Assembly (NCBI RefSeq): GCF_041296385.1
Contig: NC_091017.1
Coordinates: 79,537,055-79,601,054 of the forward strand
Reading direction: 5' to 3'
Length of the DNA: 64,000 nt
DNA from: Aphelocoma coerulescens
Taxonomy: Eukaryota > Chordata > Aves > Passeriformes > Corvidae
Translations under genes and position numbers: made by a program
Shown here: positions 12,799 through 25,782 of the stretch, in pieces
How positions within the stretch are numbered: the first letter of the stretch is position 1
Layout: each line of letters opens with the position of its first letter
Notes under the pieces: generated by a model
The model's database searches: none
What the model was told of the DNA's origin: nothing
What the model saw: the letters and a program-made list of their open reading frames with translations, nothing else

Positions 12799-15024
12799 TA
12801 GTAAATATTTCATTTATTTTATATAATTAAAATTCATTTGCACAGTAAATCCTCTCCTTGCAAGGCCCTTTTGACACCTCCCAGTACTGCAGAACCTTGG
12901 ACACCCCAAATTCTTTTGGTGGCACTGATTTTCCACAGCTCAGTGACTTAATGATTTTTGGAGCAGAAATGCAGTGTGCCATGTGCCTGTGCAGCTGTGG
13001 CCTCAGCTGGGGGATGTATTCAAGCACCCTCCGAGATCCTTTCACTGGGATGTCTCCTGGCACTAAGCAGCCTGGTCTGGTGGCATGGTTAGGGAAGATC
13101 CACATCCCAAGGAGTCCAGCAGATTTCCATCCAGCTTGCTGAATCACTTGACAAAATTACATCATGAACAGCATTTCCAGGTCATGCCAAGTGTTCTTTG
13201 AGCCTCTTGGACTGCACAAGCAAGAAAAAGCTCATGACAGGACGCAGCTGGAAGGATGTCAGCAAAGGGAGGGAGCTTGCTCACCCCTGGCAGCCCCATG
13301 GCCGCCACACCGCTCCAGCCTTCGGAGGTGACTTGAAGACACAGCAGAAGATCTGGTGGGAAAGAAGGAACTATTTTCATTTGCAGGTCACAAAAAAAGC
13401 ACTCGTGACTGCAGTCGCCTTACAAACACAGGCCCCTTATTGTTTGCAAAGACACCCTTGGCAACCTTTCGGAGCAGCCTGGAGATGAACCAAGAAGGCC
13501 TTTGTGAAGCCTTATAAAGGGGCATTATGAGCAGGGGGCCCCACAGGCGGGCGGGATGTGCTGGGGCGATCCTCCCCAGAGGGAGCTGTGGGAAGCAGGA
13601 ATCTCTAGGAGATGTTTTATACTCAAACTGGTCTGGATCCAGGCTCTAATGTGCTGGGGATAGGCCCATTGTTCCCACCTTCCTGCACAGAACATCCTCA
13701 CAGTGAAGAGAGAAGCTCTTTGGGAAGCTGAGCAAGAGATGGGGATGATCTAACTTGAAAAACTTCACTGACACCCATCACAGTTATGGCTGGGATGGGG
13801 TTGGAGGAGTTTCAGTCCTGGATCCTAGTCCTGCTGCTCTGCTGCAGAGCATCTGATAGCACTGAGCAGATGTCCCACACCAAGAAAATCCTGTTTTCTT
13901 GTGAAAATATAAAATAACAACTGGTGAAATCCAGTCCTTTTTGTTTAATGGAATATTAGTGATTAGCCCAAGTCAGGCGCTTCAGTTCCGGAAAGGATTT
14001 TCCTTGTCTTTGGTCATTTGGCATCAAGAGGAAGACCTAATAGCCAAGAAAAAGTGCTGTCTGGAGGGAGGCATGAGTGTGTTATGGATGATAAAATAAA
14101 GATGGCTTAATCTCAAGCTTATACGCATGGTCTCACACTTGTTTTGTTGTTTCTGTGGCTGAAGGACCACTTGCCTTGAGATGCTGAGACAAGGCAGCTG
14201 AGTGCCCAGCCATGGCAAGAGGTACCTACAGCCTTCCTCAGGAAGGATGACCTAAAAGTCAGGGATGATTTTCTGTCTCCAGATCTCGGGGTGTCTTGTT
14301 GAGCCAGGAGGTAATGATGTGGAAGCTCCCAAATTCTTCCTGCATGCTTGTCACAGCAGAAGGACACACCACCTTGTCTATGGTGTGAGCAAACCAGCCT
14401 TTCAGGGGGAGGTTGGTTTTTGTGAGAGCCACAGCCAGGACTGTGCTTCTGCAGACAGCAGAGGCAGAGAAAAATCAGGCCAGTGCAACCCTGGGTGTAT
14501 TTTATGGAGGTGACAGCAGCAGGGAACCTTCCAGCCATGCTGGGCCACAAACTCTGCAGGCTGAGGCCACAAACCACCTGTGGACTCCAGGGAATGGTGC
14601 TCTTCCTCCTTTTTCCATTGGTTTCGTAACAAGGTTCTGCCCCAAAGCCAGCCCTCTTGTCACAAGTGGGGGATGTGACCACACAGCAGAGGACCCTCTA
14701 TTTTGTCATGAGAGCAGCACATGTGTCCCTTTACTCAGGCCAGATGTGTGAGCTGAGCCCACTCACGACCCAGTGTGTGCCCCTTGTGCAAGGGGACTGC
14801 ATTTGGGTCATTGGATGCGTGTGACAGTCAGGGGTGTTGAAAACAACAAGAAAAGGCCATCAGTCATCTTTGCCCTTGAGAAGATGGAGAGGTGGGATGA
14901 GCCATCCTGCAAACCTCCTAACGTGGGGATGCCCAGAGCTGCCCCTCACCAGAGCACCCCCACACCAGGCTGATGGTCTGCATTCAACATGGACTGGCAG
15001 AGGTGAGATCAGGCTGCATGCCTA

Positions 15025-15293
15025 AAAGGGGTTTTACAAGAAAGTTGGAGAGGAACTTTGGACGAGGGATGGAGGGACAGGACCGGGGGGAATGGCTTCC
15101 CAGTGCCAGAGGGCAGGGTTAGATGGGATATTGGGAAGAAATTCCTCCCTGCGAGAGTGGTGAGGCCCTGGCACAGGCTGGCCAGAGCAGCTGTGACTGC
15201 CCCATCCATGGGAGTGTTCAAGGCCAGGTTGGATGGGGCTTGGAGTACCCTGGGATAATGGAAGGTGTACCGGCTCATGGGAAGGAGGTTGGA
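15025..15293 (+). repeat. CR1 LINE 3' region
   Basis: Plus-orientation CR1: 'gaaagttggagaggaacttt', 'gggttagatgggatattggg', 'gtgaggccctggcacaggct', 'tggaaggtgtacc', ending at 'ggttggaa' without the octamer tail. The 3' end is therefore slightly truncated. Confidence 0.88.
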
Positions 15294-15500
15294 ACCTGTG
15301 GTGTCTTGTATGTGGGCTCCATCTCCTGGCTGTTCTGCAAACCCCGCCGCCACCAGCCTGCTGCTGTGCAGGCATTGCCACCAACACCACCTCTGCTCCC
15401 TCACAGACACTTCTCCATGCATCAAGTCCTGTTCGTAAAGAGCTGTGGAATCACATCGCAATTGCCAGGGGTTTCCCCAGGATGTGATCCTCTCACAAAC

Positions 15501-16085
15501 CATAGAACAACAAACTCATTTAGGTCGGAAAACTGCTCCAAGACCATTGAGTCCAACTGCTACCCCAGCACTGCCAGGACCAACACTAAGCCATGTCCCC
15601 AAATGCCACATCCACATGGCTTTTAAATCCCTCCAGGGATGGGGACCACTTCCCTGCACAGTCTGTGCCAGGGCTGGACAACCCTTTCCCTAATTTTCAC
15701 TAATATTTAGCCTGACCCTCCCCTGGCCCAGCCTGACGCTGTTCCCTCTCATCCTGTCCCTGTTCCCTGGCAGCAAAAATCCCTACCCCCAGCTGGCTGC
15801 CCCTTCCTGTCCGGGAGTTGTGCAGAGCCACAAGGTCTCCCCGAGCCTCCTTTTCTCCACGCTCAGCCCCTTTCCCAGCTCCCTCAGCCGCTCCTGCTGC
15901 TCCAGCCCCTTCCCAGCTCCCTTCCCTTCCCTGGGCACGCTCCAGCCCCTCCAGGTCTCTCTTGTCAGGAGGGGCCCAGAGCTGTCCCCCAGCACTGGAG
16001 GTGCCCCAGCAGTGCCAGCACAGGGGACGGGCACTGCCCTGGGCCTGCTGCCACTCCAGTGCTGGCATAGCCCAGGGGCCATTGT
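15501..16085 (-). pseudogene. Old CR1 fragment with ORF2 tail, antisense
   Basis: About 585 bp of antisense CR1 of an older subfamily. The plus strand begins 'catagaacaacaaactcatt', then 'gagtccaactgctaccccag' and 'ccctccagggatggggacc'. Further on, the minus-strand conceptual frame shows the degenerate ORF2 tail (RLRELGKGLSVEKRRLGETL, VGIFAAREQ). Frameshifts are present and the sequence is unusually GC-rich. No functional product is possible. Confidence 0.8.
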
Positions 16086-18008
16086 CCTTCTCGGCAGCTC
16101 CACATCATCCCCTTCTGAGCATCCCTTCGGAGCTGGATGTAATCACCCTGTGTATCACTCATCAGATTGGATCTGTAGCACCTTCCAACTGAGCAGATCT
16201 TCTGCTCTCCAAGTGATTTGGCTCCAATCTTCCCGTGGTGAGAAGCCCCACTCAAGCCACGGGGCTCTCCTTCCAAACTGCTCAGGGAAGGCTTTGCAAC
16301 TCCCCATGACAGCATTTGGAGCAGCCCAGCTTCCACAAGCTGTACTGGAGCCAGGAGAAGCTTTCTCAGTAAGGATAAATTTGCCAAAATCAAGATCCCA
16401 GACTATTTACAAATTCAAGCCAAATTATTTTTGCCAGGCAAAAGCCCTGCAGAATCTGGGCAGAGAGATTGCTGGAGTAACTGGTGAAACCCTGTTTTAC
16501 TGGAAATGTCAGTGACTGCACCAACCTGCCCCTGCGGACCCATAGGATACCTTCAACCCCAGGCTGTAGCCCATTGGGACAATCTGAGGGGCCTTAGAAT
16601 CTGCACACCACTGCTTAAACTGGAACCACTTCTCCCCTGCCATAGCAACAAGACTGGCTGGTATCTTAACATGGTTCAGGGCTCTGTGGTGTTGTGGTGG
16701 AGCTGTTCAGCCGAGTGTGAAGCACTTAAGTAATCACTAAGGTCACAAGTAATCACTAACGTGACACTGGGAACAGCTCAAGCTGATAGTGCAGAACATT
16801 CACTCAGAACACAGAAAAAAATGAAGAACCTTTCTCCTCTTCCATTACTCACACAAAATTACTCTGGTGTCAGCAGAGAGATAGAAAAGAGCGTCCCCCA
16901 ACTCCAGCCTTTCTCTGTGAGTCTGGGATCCCTCTGGACAGGGCTCCAACATCCTGGTCCGTGTCTCCTACTGGGAGACATACAAGTGGGAAGTCTATGA
17001 AGACCTGAGCTCTTTTTATGCTTTATAGGGGCCCAAGTGGTTTCATGAGAAGTAAAACATTGCTGTCAAGCCTAGAAATAAATGAAGATTTTGATTTTTA
17101 GAGTGTTTTGACAAGAAAGAAAAAAGCAGCACAGTTTTCTCTTTGGCACTTAGGAAGCAGACAAGGGCTGCAAGCAAGAAATAAGTGATTCAGGGGTGGC
17201 ACAGATGAGAGAGCTGAGAGTAATGGGATTAATATAAGGAAGAACAGACTGGCATGGAAAATGCATTTTCTAACAGCCAGGAGCAGCTCTCCAAGAAAGG
17301 GATGAGAGTCCCAGCATGGGAACTTGCCATTTCCAATAGAATACCCCAGAAAACATCCCACTGAGGATAGTTCCCATCCTGCAAGTCCCCATTGGTGGGA
17401 AGAGTGAATCCTCAGCTCTTCTGACGCTGGCTCACTCCAGTTTCTCCAATTTTCACACATTCTCCTGAGTTGTAAGACCGGCTCTGAAAATGATGAGCAG
17501 TTGCAAGATTAAATGCTTTAAAAGCAAAAAAGGAACAGAAAATGCCTGAAGGCACATGGACAGATAATATGCTGTATTCATAAAGGTTTTAATAATTTAC
17601 TACCACCAGCTGTATTCTGTGGTATTCCGTCCCCTTCCAGCACTCCTCTTCAAGGACGACTCAAGGAACACGAATCAAAGGATGTCTTGCATCCTTCCAG
17701 GTGGAGTCATATTTTATTAACCACAGAAACTTGTTTTCTGGTAAGAAATTGAAAGTTCTTTTATTGAGTTCAAGGCTCGTGAAAAATTGGAAATAAAACT
17801 GGAAATAAATTGGAGAATTGGAGGAAAAAAAACCTGGAAATAAAAGACAGTGTTTGCCTCGGTTCTGGCCAGGAAAAGAAAACCTGCTCAGGGGAAGGAG
17901 TTAAGCATATCCTTAAAATTAGCTGTGTACCTAAGGGATTTCCTGAAAATAAAGCCCAAAATGCAGCATTTCAGGACTCTCCTTTGCTAGAGACCTGCAT
18001 ATCCTTTG

Positions 18009-18576
18009 TGTCTTAGGTTACAATGTGAGATGTAACCAAAAGTATGTATTCTACTACCATCTTCATAAGGTGTTAAGATAGGTGGGGCAGTGTTCTTTAT
18101 CTCCTCCATGACTCATCCCTGATAACACCCTCTGGAGAGGCTATCTCTGCTGATGAGCCATCAAGGGCTCCCAGCATGACTCATAAAATTACATCATCCC
18201 ATTGTGAGATGCTCCGCCCAGGGGGAGGAACCAAACATTCCTGCCTATCTATAATCAGAGGTTTGGAACACTATGAGCACTACCTACTGGATTCCTAGAG
18301 GACAAAAGCTAAATAACCACCACTGGACCTCCAGAGATAGACCAGACCTTCCTACAGGATCGCTGCTTCGGCGGAACCACATCCATCACTCCAACCGCAC
18401 TGTAGCCACCATTTAATTGGACTACTACCACCACCCTGCCCAACAGGGTGTCAGGTTATATTCTGACTTCGTCAGTTTAAGCCAGTGTTTCTGTACTATT
18501 GCCTTTATTTTAATTTTCCTATTAAATTGTAGTTCTGACTTGGAATCTCTTGCTGGTTTGCTTTCAAACTAGTACA
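18009..18576 (+). mobile_element. Solo LTR, ERVL-like, with 5-bp target duplication
   Basis: A 568 bp element begins TGTCTTAGGTTACAA and ends TTCAAACTAGTACA, so it has TG...CA termini. It is flanked by the direct repeat CTTTG at 18004-18008 and 18577-18581. A 5-bp duplication fits ERVL-type integration. There is an ATTAAA polyadenylation-type signal near 18523. No internal gag or pol sequence is present, so it is a solo LTR left by recombination. The same family recurs at 27776. Confidence 0.9.
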
Positions 18577-19059
18577 CTTTGGCACTGAGAAGGTGGAACG
18601 TCTGTCTGGGAATCCCTTAGGATTCCTGCAACAGGGTGGTGGGTTTCTTCCATATGATTCCACTCACAGCCATAACCTTCTGCCTTTTTTTTTTTTTTTT
18701 TTTTTTGTAATTTATTATGTTTAGAGGCATTTCCTTCAAAAATATGATCCTAGTTGTAAAGTGGAGAGCAGGATATTGCTGTGAATAAATTAATTTGACC
18801 AGAATACGTCTGGTGTAAGTGACTTAGCTGGTGATGCTGCAATGGCACTGCTATACAGGGGACCTGCAGATGGGTTTTGGTTGAGCACTTGTGGTTTGGG
18901 AAACTTCTGTAGGATTGCCCTCAGGAAAAGCAGGTGCAGAGCATGGCTGGCCAGGGAAATGGGATCTGCCATCCTTTTCTTTTTAGGAGAAAAATAATGA
19001 AATTAAAATTAATCAGAAGCAGGAAGGGGTGTGAAGACCAAGGGCTTGGTGGAGCTCTG

Positions 19060-19140
19060 TCAGGCTTGGTGCCATGACCACTTCCCTGGGGAGCCTGTTT
19101 CCCTGCCTGAGCACCCGCTGGGGAAAGAACCTTTGGTTTC
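19060..19140 (-). repeat. Possible old CR1 fragment
   Basis: The plus strand reads 'tgaccacttccctggggagc' followed by 'ctgtttcc-ctgcctgagcac' and 'aaagaacctttggttt'. This resembles the antisense of the CR1 block seen more clearly at 28820-28880. It is short and diverged, so the call is tentative. Confidence 0.45.
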
Positions 19141-19562
19141 TTTGGTTCTTCAGTTTAGAGAAACCTTGAAAAGACCAAGCTGAGCACCAATTGTGGAGAT
19201 GGGAGCAGTTTCCATCCTGACCCTCAGTTCCTACCACCACATTTTGTCCAGCTTGATCACAGCTGAGGGGTGAAGAGGTCCCCTGGCCTAAAGGGGCTGT
19301 GGAAGGTAAATTCTGGAGTCAGTGGGGATGGGGTATACAGCTGCCACACACAAGGTGCGCCAGGGACCCCTTTCACCACCAATGGGACAGAAATTTAGAA
19401 GGCTGCGGATGTGCAGTGACAGCAGAGCAGGATTGGCCACAGGCTGAGGAGGAGACCACATCAGCATTCAGGCAGGATGGCCCTCCAGCATTTGGGCTGT
19501 GGGAGGATTCATAAATCCAGGTTTGCAGTTGAGAGGAAGAACCTGTCTTCTGACTACCAGCT

Positions 19563-19625
19563 ATAAAATCACAGAATGGTTTGGTTTGAAAGAGACCTTA
19601 AAGTCCATCTAGTTCCAGTCCCTGA
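19563..19625 (-). repeat. Short CR1 terminus, antisense
   Basis: Contains 'aaatcacagaatggtttggt', 'ttgaaagagaccttaaag' and 'ccatctagttccagtccctg', the last ~60 bp of a CR1 element on the minus strand. Confidence 0.8.
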
Positions 19626-20884
19626 ATATATATATTCTATACTCGATAGTCTGTAGTTTTGTTTTAACACAGGTGTGATGAATTTTCCAAGATCAAGCTC
19701 ATGAGCGGGGGGGTTTTTTCTAAGGACTGTGTTCCTGAGAAGAGGTAAGTGGAGGAAGTGAATGATCATCCACACTGTTGTGGTGCACCAGTTTGGGGTC
19801 ATCAAGTGAGATTTTAGGTTGGCTGGTTCCAAACCAGTACAGAGTTTAACCGGAGAGAGACTCGTTTCTGTAGATTGACATGGAAGCCAGCACTTTCTAT
19901 GGCTTTAGAAAGCAACTGACCTACTCTGTTAAACAAAGGAGTATGCAGTTCATCCCTGGCATCTGCTGAGCCAGTGAGAGCTGCATGTTGGAGGGTGTCC
20001 AGAGAAGGACCACTCTGCTATTACCTAGGAACTAAAGGAAGTTTTAGGTTGATCCAGTGTGGCCATTTGTAGGATCTTCCATTCTGAAACCTCCACATTT
20101 TAAATGCAAATTAAATCCCATGTCTTGACTTATTCTGGGGGTCCAATTAGACAAATACAATGATCCCTTTCAGCCTCAAAATCTGTGAATAAAGTGAACA
20201 GGAACTATCCTTTTATCTGTGGCAGATCTGGCCCACAGATGATAATAACTGCTTTAAATTGAGCCTGCTCAGCTCAGAGAAGGCAGAGATTATATTAATA
20301 ATTTATGAAACTAGATAGAACACAGAGAAAAGATTATTTTTTTCCCTTAATCCTTTGACAGTGGAAGAGATAAAGACCATGGATTCTCTTAATGATGGGA
20401 GGTTGAAACCGCAGTGAGGACGATTGGGTCTGGTCCATTTTGTTGTGACAGGTATGACATCCTTTGCTGAGTTACAAGTGACTCAGGAACTCAGCTGATT
20501 GAGGGTAAAACCAGATGAATTAGATTAACAGAAAATATTAATATCATTCCTTCCATGGGCAGAAACCTATAGGAAAGGCAATCCTTAAGTTTTGTATCTA
20601 CACCTGTTTAAGCACAATCTTGTCCATGTTGATGCTCTACGGGCTGAGAGGCAGACCAAGATCTGTGTTGGTCATTCAGAGATCAGAGAGGTCATCCCTT
20701 TCTTGGCTACTCCAACTTCAGAGCCAGGAAAAAAATGCCTCGGAGCCACACACTACCATGTAGAGGGGTTGTGAGAAAATAAAAAGTGGCCAAATTGCTG
20801 CTGAGCATTAACTGGTACCATGGAGCCAATTGTGGAGGTACCTACCCCACATCCCTTAGGGACAGACGGTCTCCCCAGGTCTCG

Positions 20885-21312
20885 GGCATGGAACACCTCT
20901 CCTATGAGGAAAGGCTGAGAGAGCTCAGGTGGTTCAGCCTGGAGAAGAGAAGACTTTGGGGAGACCTTTGAACACCCTCCAGTGCCTAAAGAGGCTCCAA
21001 GAGAGCTGGAGAAAGACTTTGGACAAGGGCATGGATTGCCAGGACAAGGGGGAATGGCTTCCCACTGACAGAGGGGGTGGTTAGATTGAATGTTGGGAAG
21101 AAAATCTTCCCTGTGAGGGTGGTGAGGCCCCTGGCACAGGTTGCCTAGAGCAGCTGTGGCTGCCCCATCCCTGGAAGTGTTCCAGGCCAGGTTGGATGGG
21201 GCTTGGAGAAACCTGGTCTAGTAGAAGGTGTCCCTGCCCATGGTAGAAGGCAGAATTAGCTGGTCTTTGAGGTCCCTATCAATCCAAATCATTCCATGAT
21301 TTAGTGATTCTC
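20885..21312 (+). repeat. CR1 LINE, ORF2 tail plus 3' UTR
   Basis: A 428 bp plus-orientation CR1. A conceptual frame gives HLSYEERLRELRWFSLEKRR at its start, the ORF2 end. Then come 'gagctggagaaagactttgg', 'ccctgtgagggtggtgaggc', 'cctggtctagtagaaggtgt' and the terminus 'aaatcattccatgatttag'. It is one of the more complete CR1 3' ends here. Confidence 0.92.
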
Positions 21313-22792
21313 AGCAGATCCTGCCAGCCAAGTAAGGGAAGCACTTGCCACTTAAGCCAGGCTATGAAGCTGTTCCCTGTTGCACTGCCTCTTTTCCATG
21401 GAAATAGCATGTTCATCACAAATGTTTTGTTGTTGCTACTCCTGGGCTCCACCAGAGGCTCTTCTCTGACCTCGCCAAGCCTTTTCTTTCTCCTTCTGTA
21501 ATTAATACCCTCATTCACACCCTTGTGGTCTTGGCAAGTTGGCAGGTGGCATAAAGACCTTGGCATTAAGTATTTCATTACCAGGCAGTGCAAGATATTA
21601 ACAGGGACAGTAAATAGTAAGTGTCCTCTTTGTGAAGGAAAATTAACTAATTTATGATATACTGCCTTGCTTGTTTCCACAAGAGAAGGCAAAATCGGGG
21701 TTTTAGCTCTCATTCAAACGCCCAATAAAAATACCGCTTAAATCCTAAAGAAGGGTTTGCCTGAAGAGTTTGTGTATTATAGGAATTCCTGGGTAAATAA
21801 AGATAGGCTCCTGTGTCTGTAAACAGCAAGGATTTCTCAGCAGCTAAAACCTGCCTGGCTGGACCTGCAGGGGAAACAAAATTCATCATATTTCTAGAAA
21901 GAGAACAGAGAATTTCTAGTCTCTTCTCTTTCTGTTCATTTCACTGAGCCATGCTACCAGTGCATCTTGCAGTCATTTAATTAGTTTGATTAACTAGTCT
22001 GTTTCTGCAGCATCTCTGAAGGCTTTTCATTAAAATTGAGGTTATTCCTCCTCAGTCTTTCTTTAAACCTCCCTCTTTTTTGTGCAGATCTGTAAATTTC
22101 CTTAGTATTAACTGTGCTGGTATAGGAAGGGTAACATATTTTTCTTTGCTTATTTTCATGGCAGGTTTTTTGATAATTTCCTGATTTTCCTCTTTTGAAA
22201 ACCTCTAATGCAAGCTGAATGCCCATCAGCTGGGACATGAGGAGGATGCTGGCCATGATAGAAGCTCTCCTGGCCCAAGGAGGGGGAGGGATGGAGAGGG
22301 GACAGGAGGACAGGATGAGGTTCCCATGGCCTCCTTGCTTCTCTGGTCCCAAGCCTGGCAGCAGGGATGCACCACCTAGATGTGGCCAAGGAGCCATGTG
22401 GCACTGACAGTGCGTGGGGTGGCTTTCTCTCTGTGTAGCAGCTTTATTGGCTTTTAAGAGATATAAGCAGTGAGTCAGTGACAGATCCTGCTGTTAGCAT
22501 CCCACACAGGCTGCCAAATTTCCCCAGGGAGGGGAAGGGAGGGAGCTGCATCTGTGCTGCCTTTATACAGCCAGGCTGGTGCCTGTTTTAGGAATTAGCA
22601 TCTTGGCTGGACTCTGGGGTAAGCCTTGGCACCATACTGAAGCAACCAGACAGCCTGCAGACATCAAGGGCTGCAAGAAGGCAGGAGGTTTTTCTCACCA
22701 GACACAGCTCCCCATATCCATTTGAAACAAGTAGAAAATGCACAGAGATCTTGCAAAAAGGCCTGTTCCACCAGTAATGTCCTTGTTCAATC

Positions 22793-23165
22793 AGAGGATC
22801 TCAGAACGGTTTGGGTTGGAAGGGATAATAAAGTTCATCTCATTCCAACCCCCCTGCCACGGGTCTTTCCACTAGACCAAGCTGCTTCAAGCCCCATCCA
22901 ACCTGGCCTGGAACACTTCCAGGGATGGGCAACACTTCCAGTTTCTGGGCAACGTGCACCAGGGCCTCACCACCCTCACAGGGAAGAATTTCTTCCCAAT
23001 ATCACATCTAACCCTGCCCTCTGGCAGTGGGAAGCCAAATCCCCTTGTCCTGTCACTCCAGGCCCTTGTCCAAAGTCCCTCTCCATCTCTCTTGGAGTAC
23101 AATTAGGCACTGGAAGGTGCTCAAAGGTTTCCCTGGAGCCTTCTCTATGTCCAAGCAGGATGCAC
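22793..23165 (-). repeat. CR1 LINE fragment, antisense
   Basis: Begins 'atcagaggatctcagaacgg' and contains 'tttgggttggaagggataat', 'caccctcacagggaagaatt', 'cttgtccaaagtccctctcc' and part of the ORF2 tail. A small deletion removes the 'catgggcagggacacc' block near 22862. Confidence 0.9.
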
Positions 23166-24489
23166 AAGAGATGATGCCAAAGATGGTTTCATTCCTGTCT
23201 GCTTGACTTTGCACCCCAATTCCACTCTCTTGCCATGGGATCATGAGACCTTCATTAAATCTGATTTACGGGCTGCTGACTTCAACCTTGAGCCAGGTGC
23301 TGATGTCATATCATCAATACCTCTTAGTGTAGCACCTGTAATCCTGATGCAACCATGGTCCTAACATAGCAATGCAGTGGGAAGAAGAGCAAGCTGTCAC
23401 GGATATGAGACATCTTCTTATAAAATACAACCAAACCTGAGACATTTTGGTTTAACTACCTGGATAAAAAAAACACCCCGGTCCTAAGTATCCAAGAGGA
23501 ACACAACCGAGGTGGACAAAAAATATGTATTTAAATTCTGTGTTCTGCTCACTCAGCATTGGAGAGGTATGGAAGATAAAGCTGAAATCTCAAGAAACCT
23601 TTTTTCTGTGCTAATTAAGAGCCATCACTTTGCTGAATTGAAGACATGAATCTCTTTTTTTCCATCTCCTTTTTTCATGTCCCAGACGAATTTTACTGTC
23701 TTAGAGACTGGTGAAGCGGTAATTGCTCCAGCTGCACCATGCAGCCTACTCCAGAGAAAGCTCTGTGTCCTCAACTTAGGCACTGATCAGGTGCATCTAT
23801 ATGCTATTGCATTCACAGCCCCCTCTTGCACAGGAGACAAAAGAGCTGATAGAGAACTGTAGGAGAAAAAGGAATTTTATTTTCAGGAATTTGGGAAGAC
23901 AAAGTATTTTGCAGGATAAGACAAAGGGGGTTATTATTGCTTTTTGGTCCTTTTTTTTTTTTAACTAACAAGAATGAAAACAGGAGATAAAACATGCAAT
24001 TACTTGATTCAGGTTCCATCTCAGTCTGTTTTTTCTCACCTAGAAAGTGTCTGATGGACAGACGGGGATTGTTGCTGTGGTTTGCACCCAAATACAGCAC
24101 CCAGCTCGTCAGCTTTTTGCTTCTTTGTTTATCTGATATTTCTTTCTCATCTCACACAACCAAAACTTTCAGCACTCATTCTTTTCCACCTGTAACTCCT
24201 CAGATCATTCCTTTCCCAGTCTTCGTTGATGTGAACGTTGTTTGTGCCATCCAAGGACTCTCCTCCACATTAAACCTAATCCAAGCAGTCATGTCCATGG
24301 CTGAAATCCTCCTGGTAGTGCTGATGAAGAGGCAAGAGGCTTAAAGATTCTCATGTCTTTTTGGTGCCTCTGCTGAATGTTGTGCCCATCAAAGTAACAG
24401 AATTTTAATTCACATTGGCTGTAACCAGCCTGAAGGCAAATTCCACAGGTAGATTTGAGCCCAGATGTTCTTTTGATGCCTTTTCCTAG

Positions 24490-24905
24490 TCTTAAAATCA
24501 AGAGTCAAACACAGTTAGAAGGGAAAAGGGATTTTACCTTGGTATTTATTTTAAGGAACCTTAGGTGCACACGTCCAGGTTGAATGCACCGAAATGCACC
24601 CCACAATGCACACCCCCAAAAGATCTGGTATATCATTATAGGTCTTACTAATTAGCATATCTATCAAAGATTCCCCAATGAGAGGCTCGAGTGAGCCCCC
24701 TCCCCAAGGAGCCTTCCCCTGGATGGTTCTATCTTGGTTTACAGAATGTGTTCTGGAGAGGACCTTGGGGTCTGGGGCACACTGATCCCTAGCTACAAAG
24801 CTTCTAAAATGTTTAGTCTTCTAGCTGAACAAACCAGGCCAAGAATGTAGGCAAAAAGCACTAAGAACACAGGAGTTGTAAAAAGGTATAACAGGGGTAT
24901 AAAAG
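24490..24905 (-). mobile_element. Probable LTR fragment, antisense
   Basis: Read on the minus strand this AT-rich stretch looks like an avian LTR. It has a block 'gagcctctcattggggaatc', then 'tagatatgctaattagtaag', and near its 3' end an AATAAA signal inside 'ccttaaaataaataccaagg'. I could not find matching target duplications, so the ends are approximate and the superfamily is open (ERVK or ERV1). No coding internal region is visible. Confidence 0.5.
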
Positions 24906-25199
24906 AAAATGCAAAAAATCTTCATGGCATTACTTTCTTGGGTGATCAAGAAGAGGAGGTTGCAAAAATGCTCACTTACTGTTCTTCAGCTTTTTCCTTC
25001 CTTGCCCTCCTGTACTTCACATTCCCCAGGTCTGTGGATTCTTTGTGGCACTCCTTATTTTGGAAAGATCGTTTTCCTGGTGAGCAGGAGGCACAAAGCT
25101 GGAGCAGGAGTGATGAAGGTGCCTATTCGCATCCATAGGTATTTGTCCCTGCAAGTGTGAACCGCAATCCTTCGCTATCAAGGATGCCAACAAGGTTCT

Positions 25200-25476
25200 C
25201 TATTATCCACTCTAGAGGAAACAGCCTCAAGTTGCTCCCAGAAAAGGTTCAGGTTGGGTATTAGGGAGTATTTCTTCACGGAAAGGGCTGTCCAGCCCTG
25301 GCACAACTGTCCAGGGCAGTGGCGGAGTCCCCGTCCCTGAAGGGATTTAAAAGCTGGGTGGATGTGGCACTTGGAGACATGGGTTAGCGGTGGCTTTGGC
25401 AACGCTGGGGTAGCAGTTGGACTTAGTGATCTCAGAGGGCTTTTCCAACATAAAAAATTCTGTGTTTCTGCCATTC
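25200..25476 (+). repeat. Old CR1 3' end
   Basis: Plus-orientation CR1 of an older subfamily: 'gaaacagcctcaagttgct', 'gtattagggagtatttcttc', 'ggcagtggcggagtccccgt', 'gcacttggagacatgggtta', ending 'agggcttttccaacataaaa'. The LTR at 25494 inserted shortly after its 3' end. Confidence 0.85.
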
Positions 25477-25533
25477 TCTGCGAAGTTCCTTTGTGTAGTA
25501 GGTTGAAACACAGTTGATGGACAAGCTGTTAAT

Positions 25534-25567
25534 CCAATGTCGCTTCGTGGGATTTGCATATTTAAAG
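25534..25567 (+). promoter_or_regulatory. LTR promoter: CCAAT, octamer and TATA
   Basis: CCAAT (25534-25538), the octamer ATTTGCAT (25552-25559) and TATTTAAA (25559-25566) lie within 33 bp. The octamer and TATA overlap by one base. This tight packing is a classic RNA polymerase II core promoter and would start transcription near 25590, inside the GC-rich part of the LTR. Confidence 0.6.
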
Positions 25568-25782
25568 GACGCGCCGGTGCGGGAATTTCTCCCTTTTGTT
25601 CCTGCTACCCGCGGAGGGGTGGAAGGGGGGAGGCCTCCGGGCCGCATCCCGGCGCGGACCCGGGCCCCAGGCCCCCCCTCGGCCCCCGGCGCTGCGCACG
25701 GGCCCCGCCGCGACCCGGGAAGCCACACCGGGGCCGTGAGGAGCCGCGCGGCCCGAAAGCCCCACCTGAGGGGAACGGCGCG

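Larger units (their letters stand above)
9384..18003. other. Gene-poor sequence, no recognised gene
   Basis: Apart from the CR1 pieces listed, I see no exon, RNA gene or full element. Longest unannotated gaps are 9384-11208, 11291-12586, 12801-15024 and 16086-18003. A TATA-like 'cttataaaggggc' near 13511 sits after a cluster of FOX-like motifs (13418-13460); it is reported as a finding, not as a gene. The open frames in these gaps look like chance. Confidence 0.55.
18582..25488. other. Gene-poor sequence, no recognised gene
   Basis: Between the listed repeats I see nothing that I can name. A run of about 21 T lies near 18687-18708 and another T-rich run near 23950. Longest blank gaps are 18582-19060, 19626-20884, 21313-22792 and 23166-24490. 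A minus-strand open frame of 135 codons at 21990-22397 has no recognisable domain. Confidence 0.55.
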
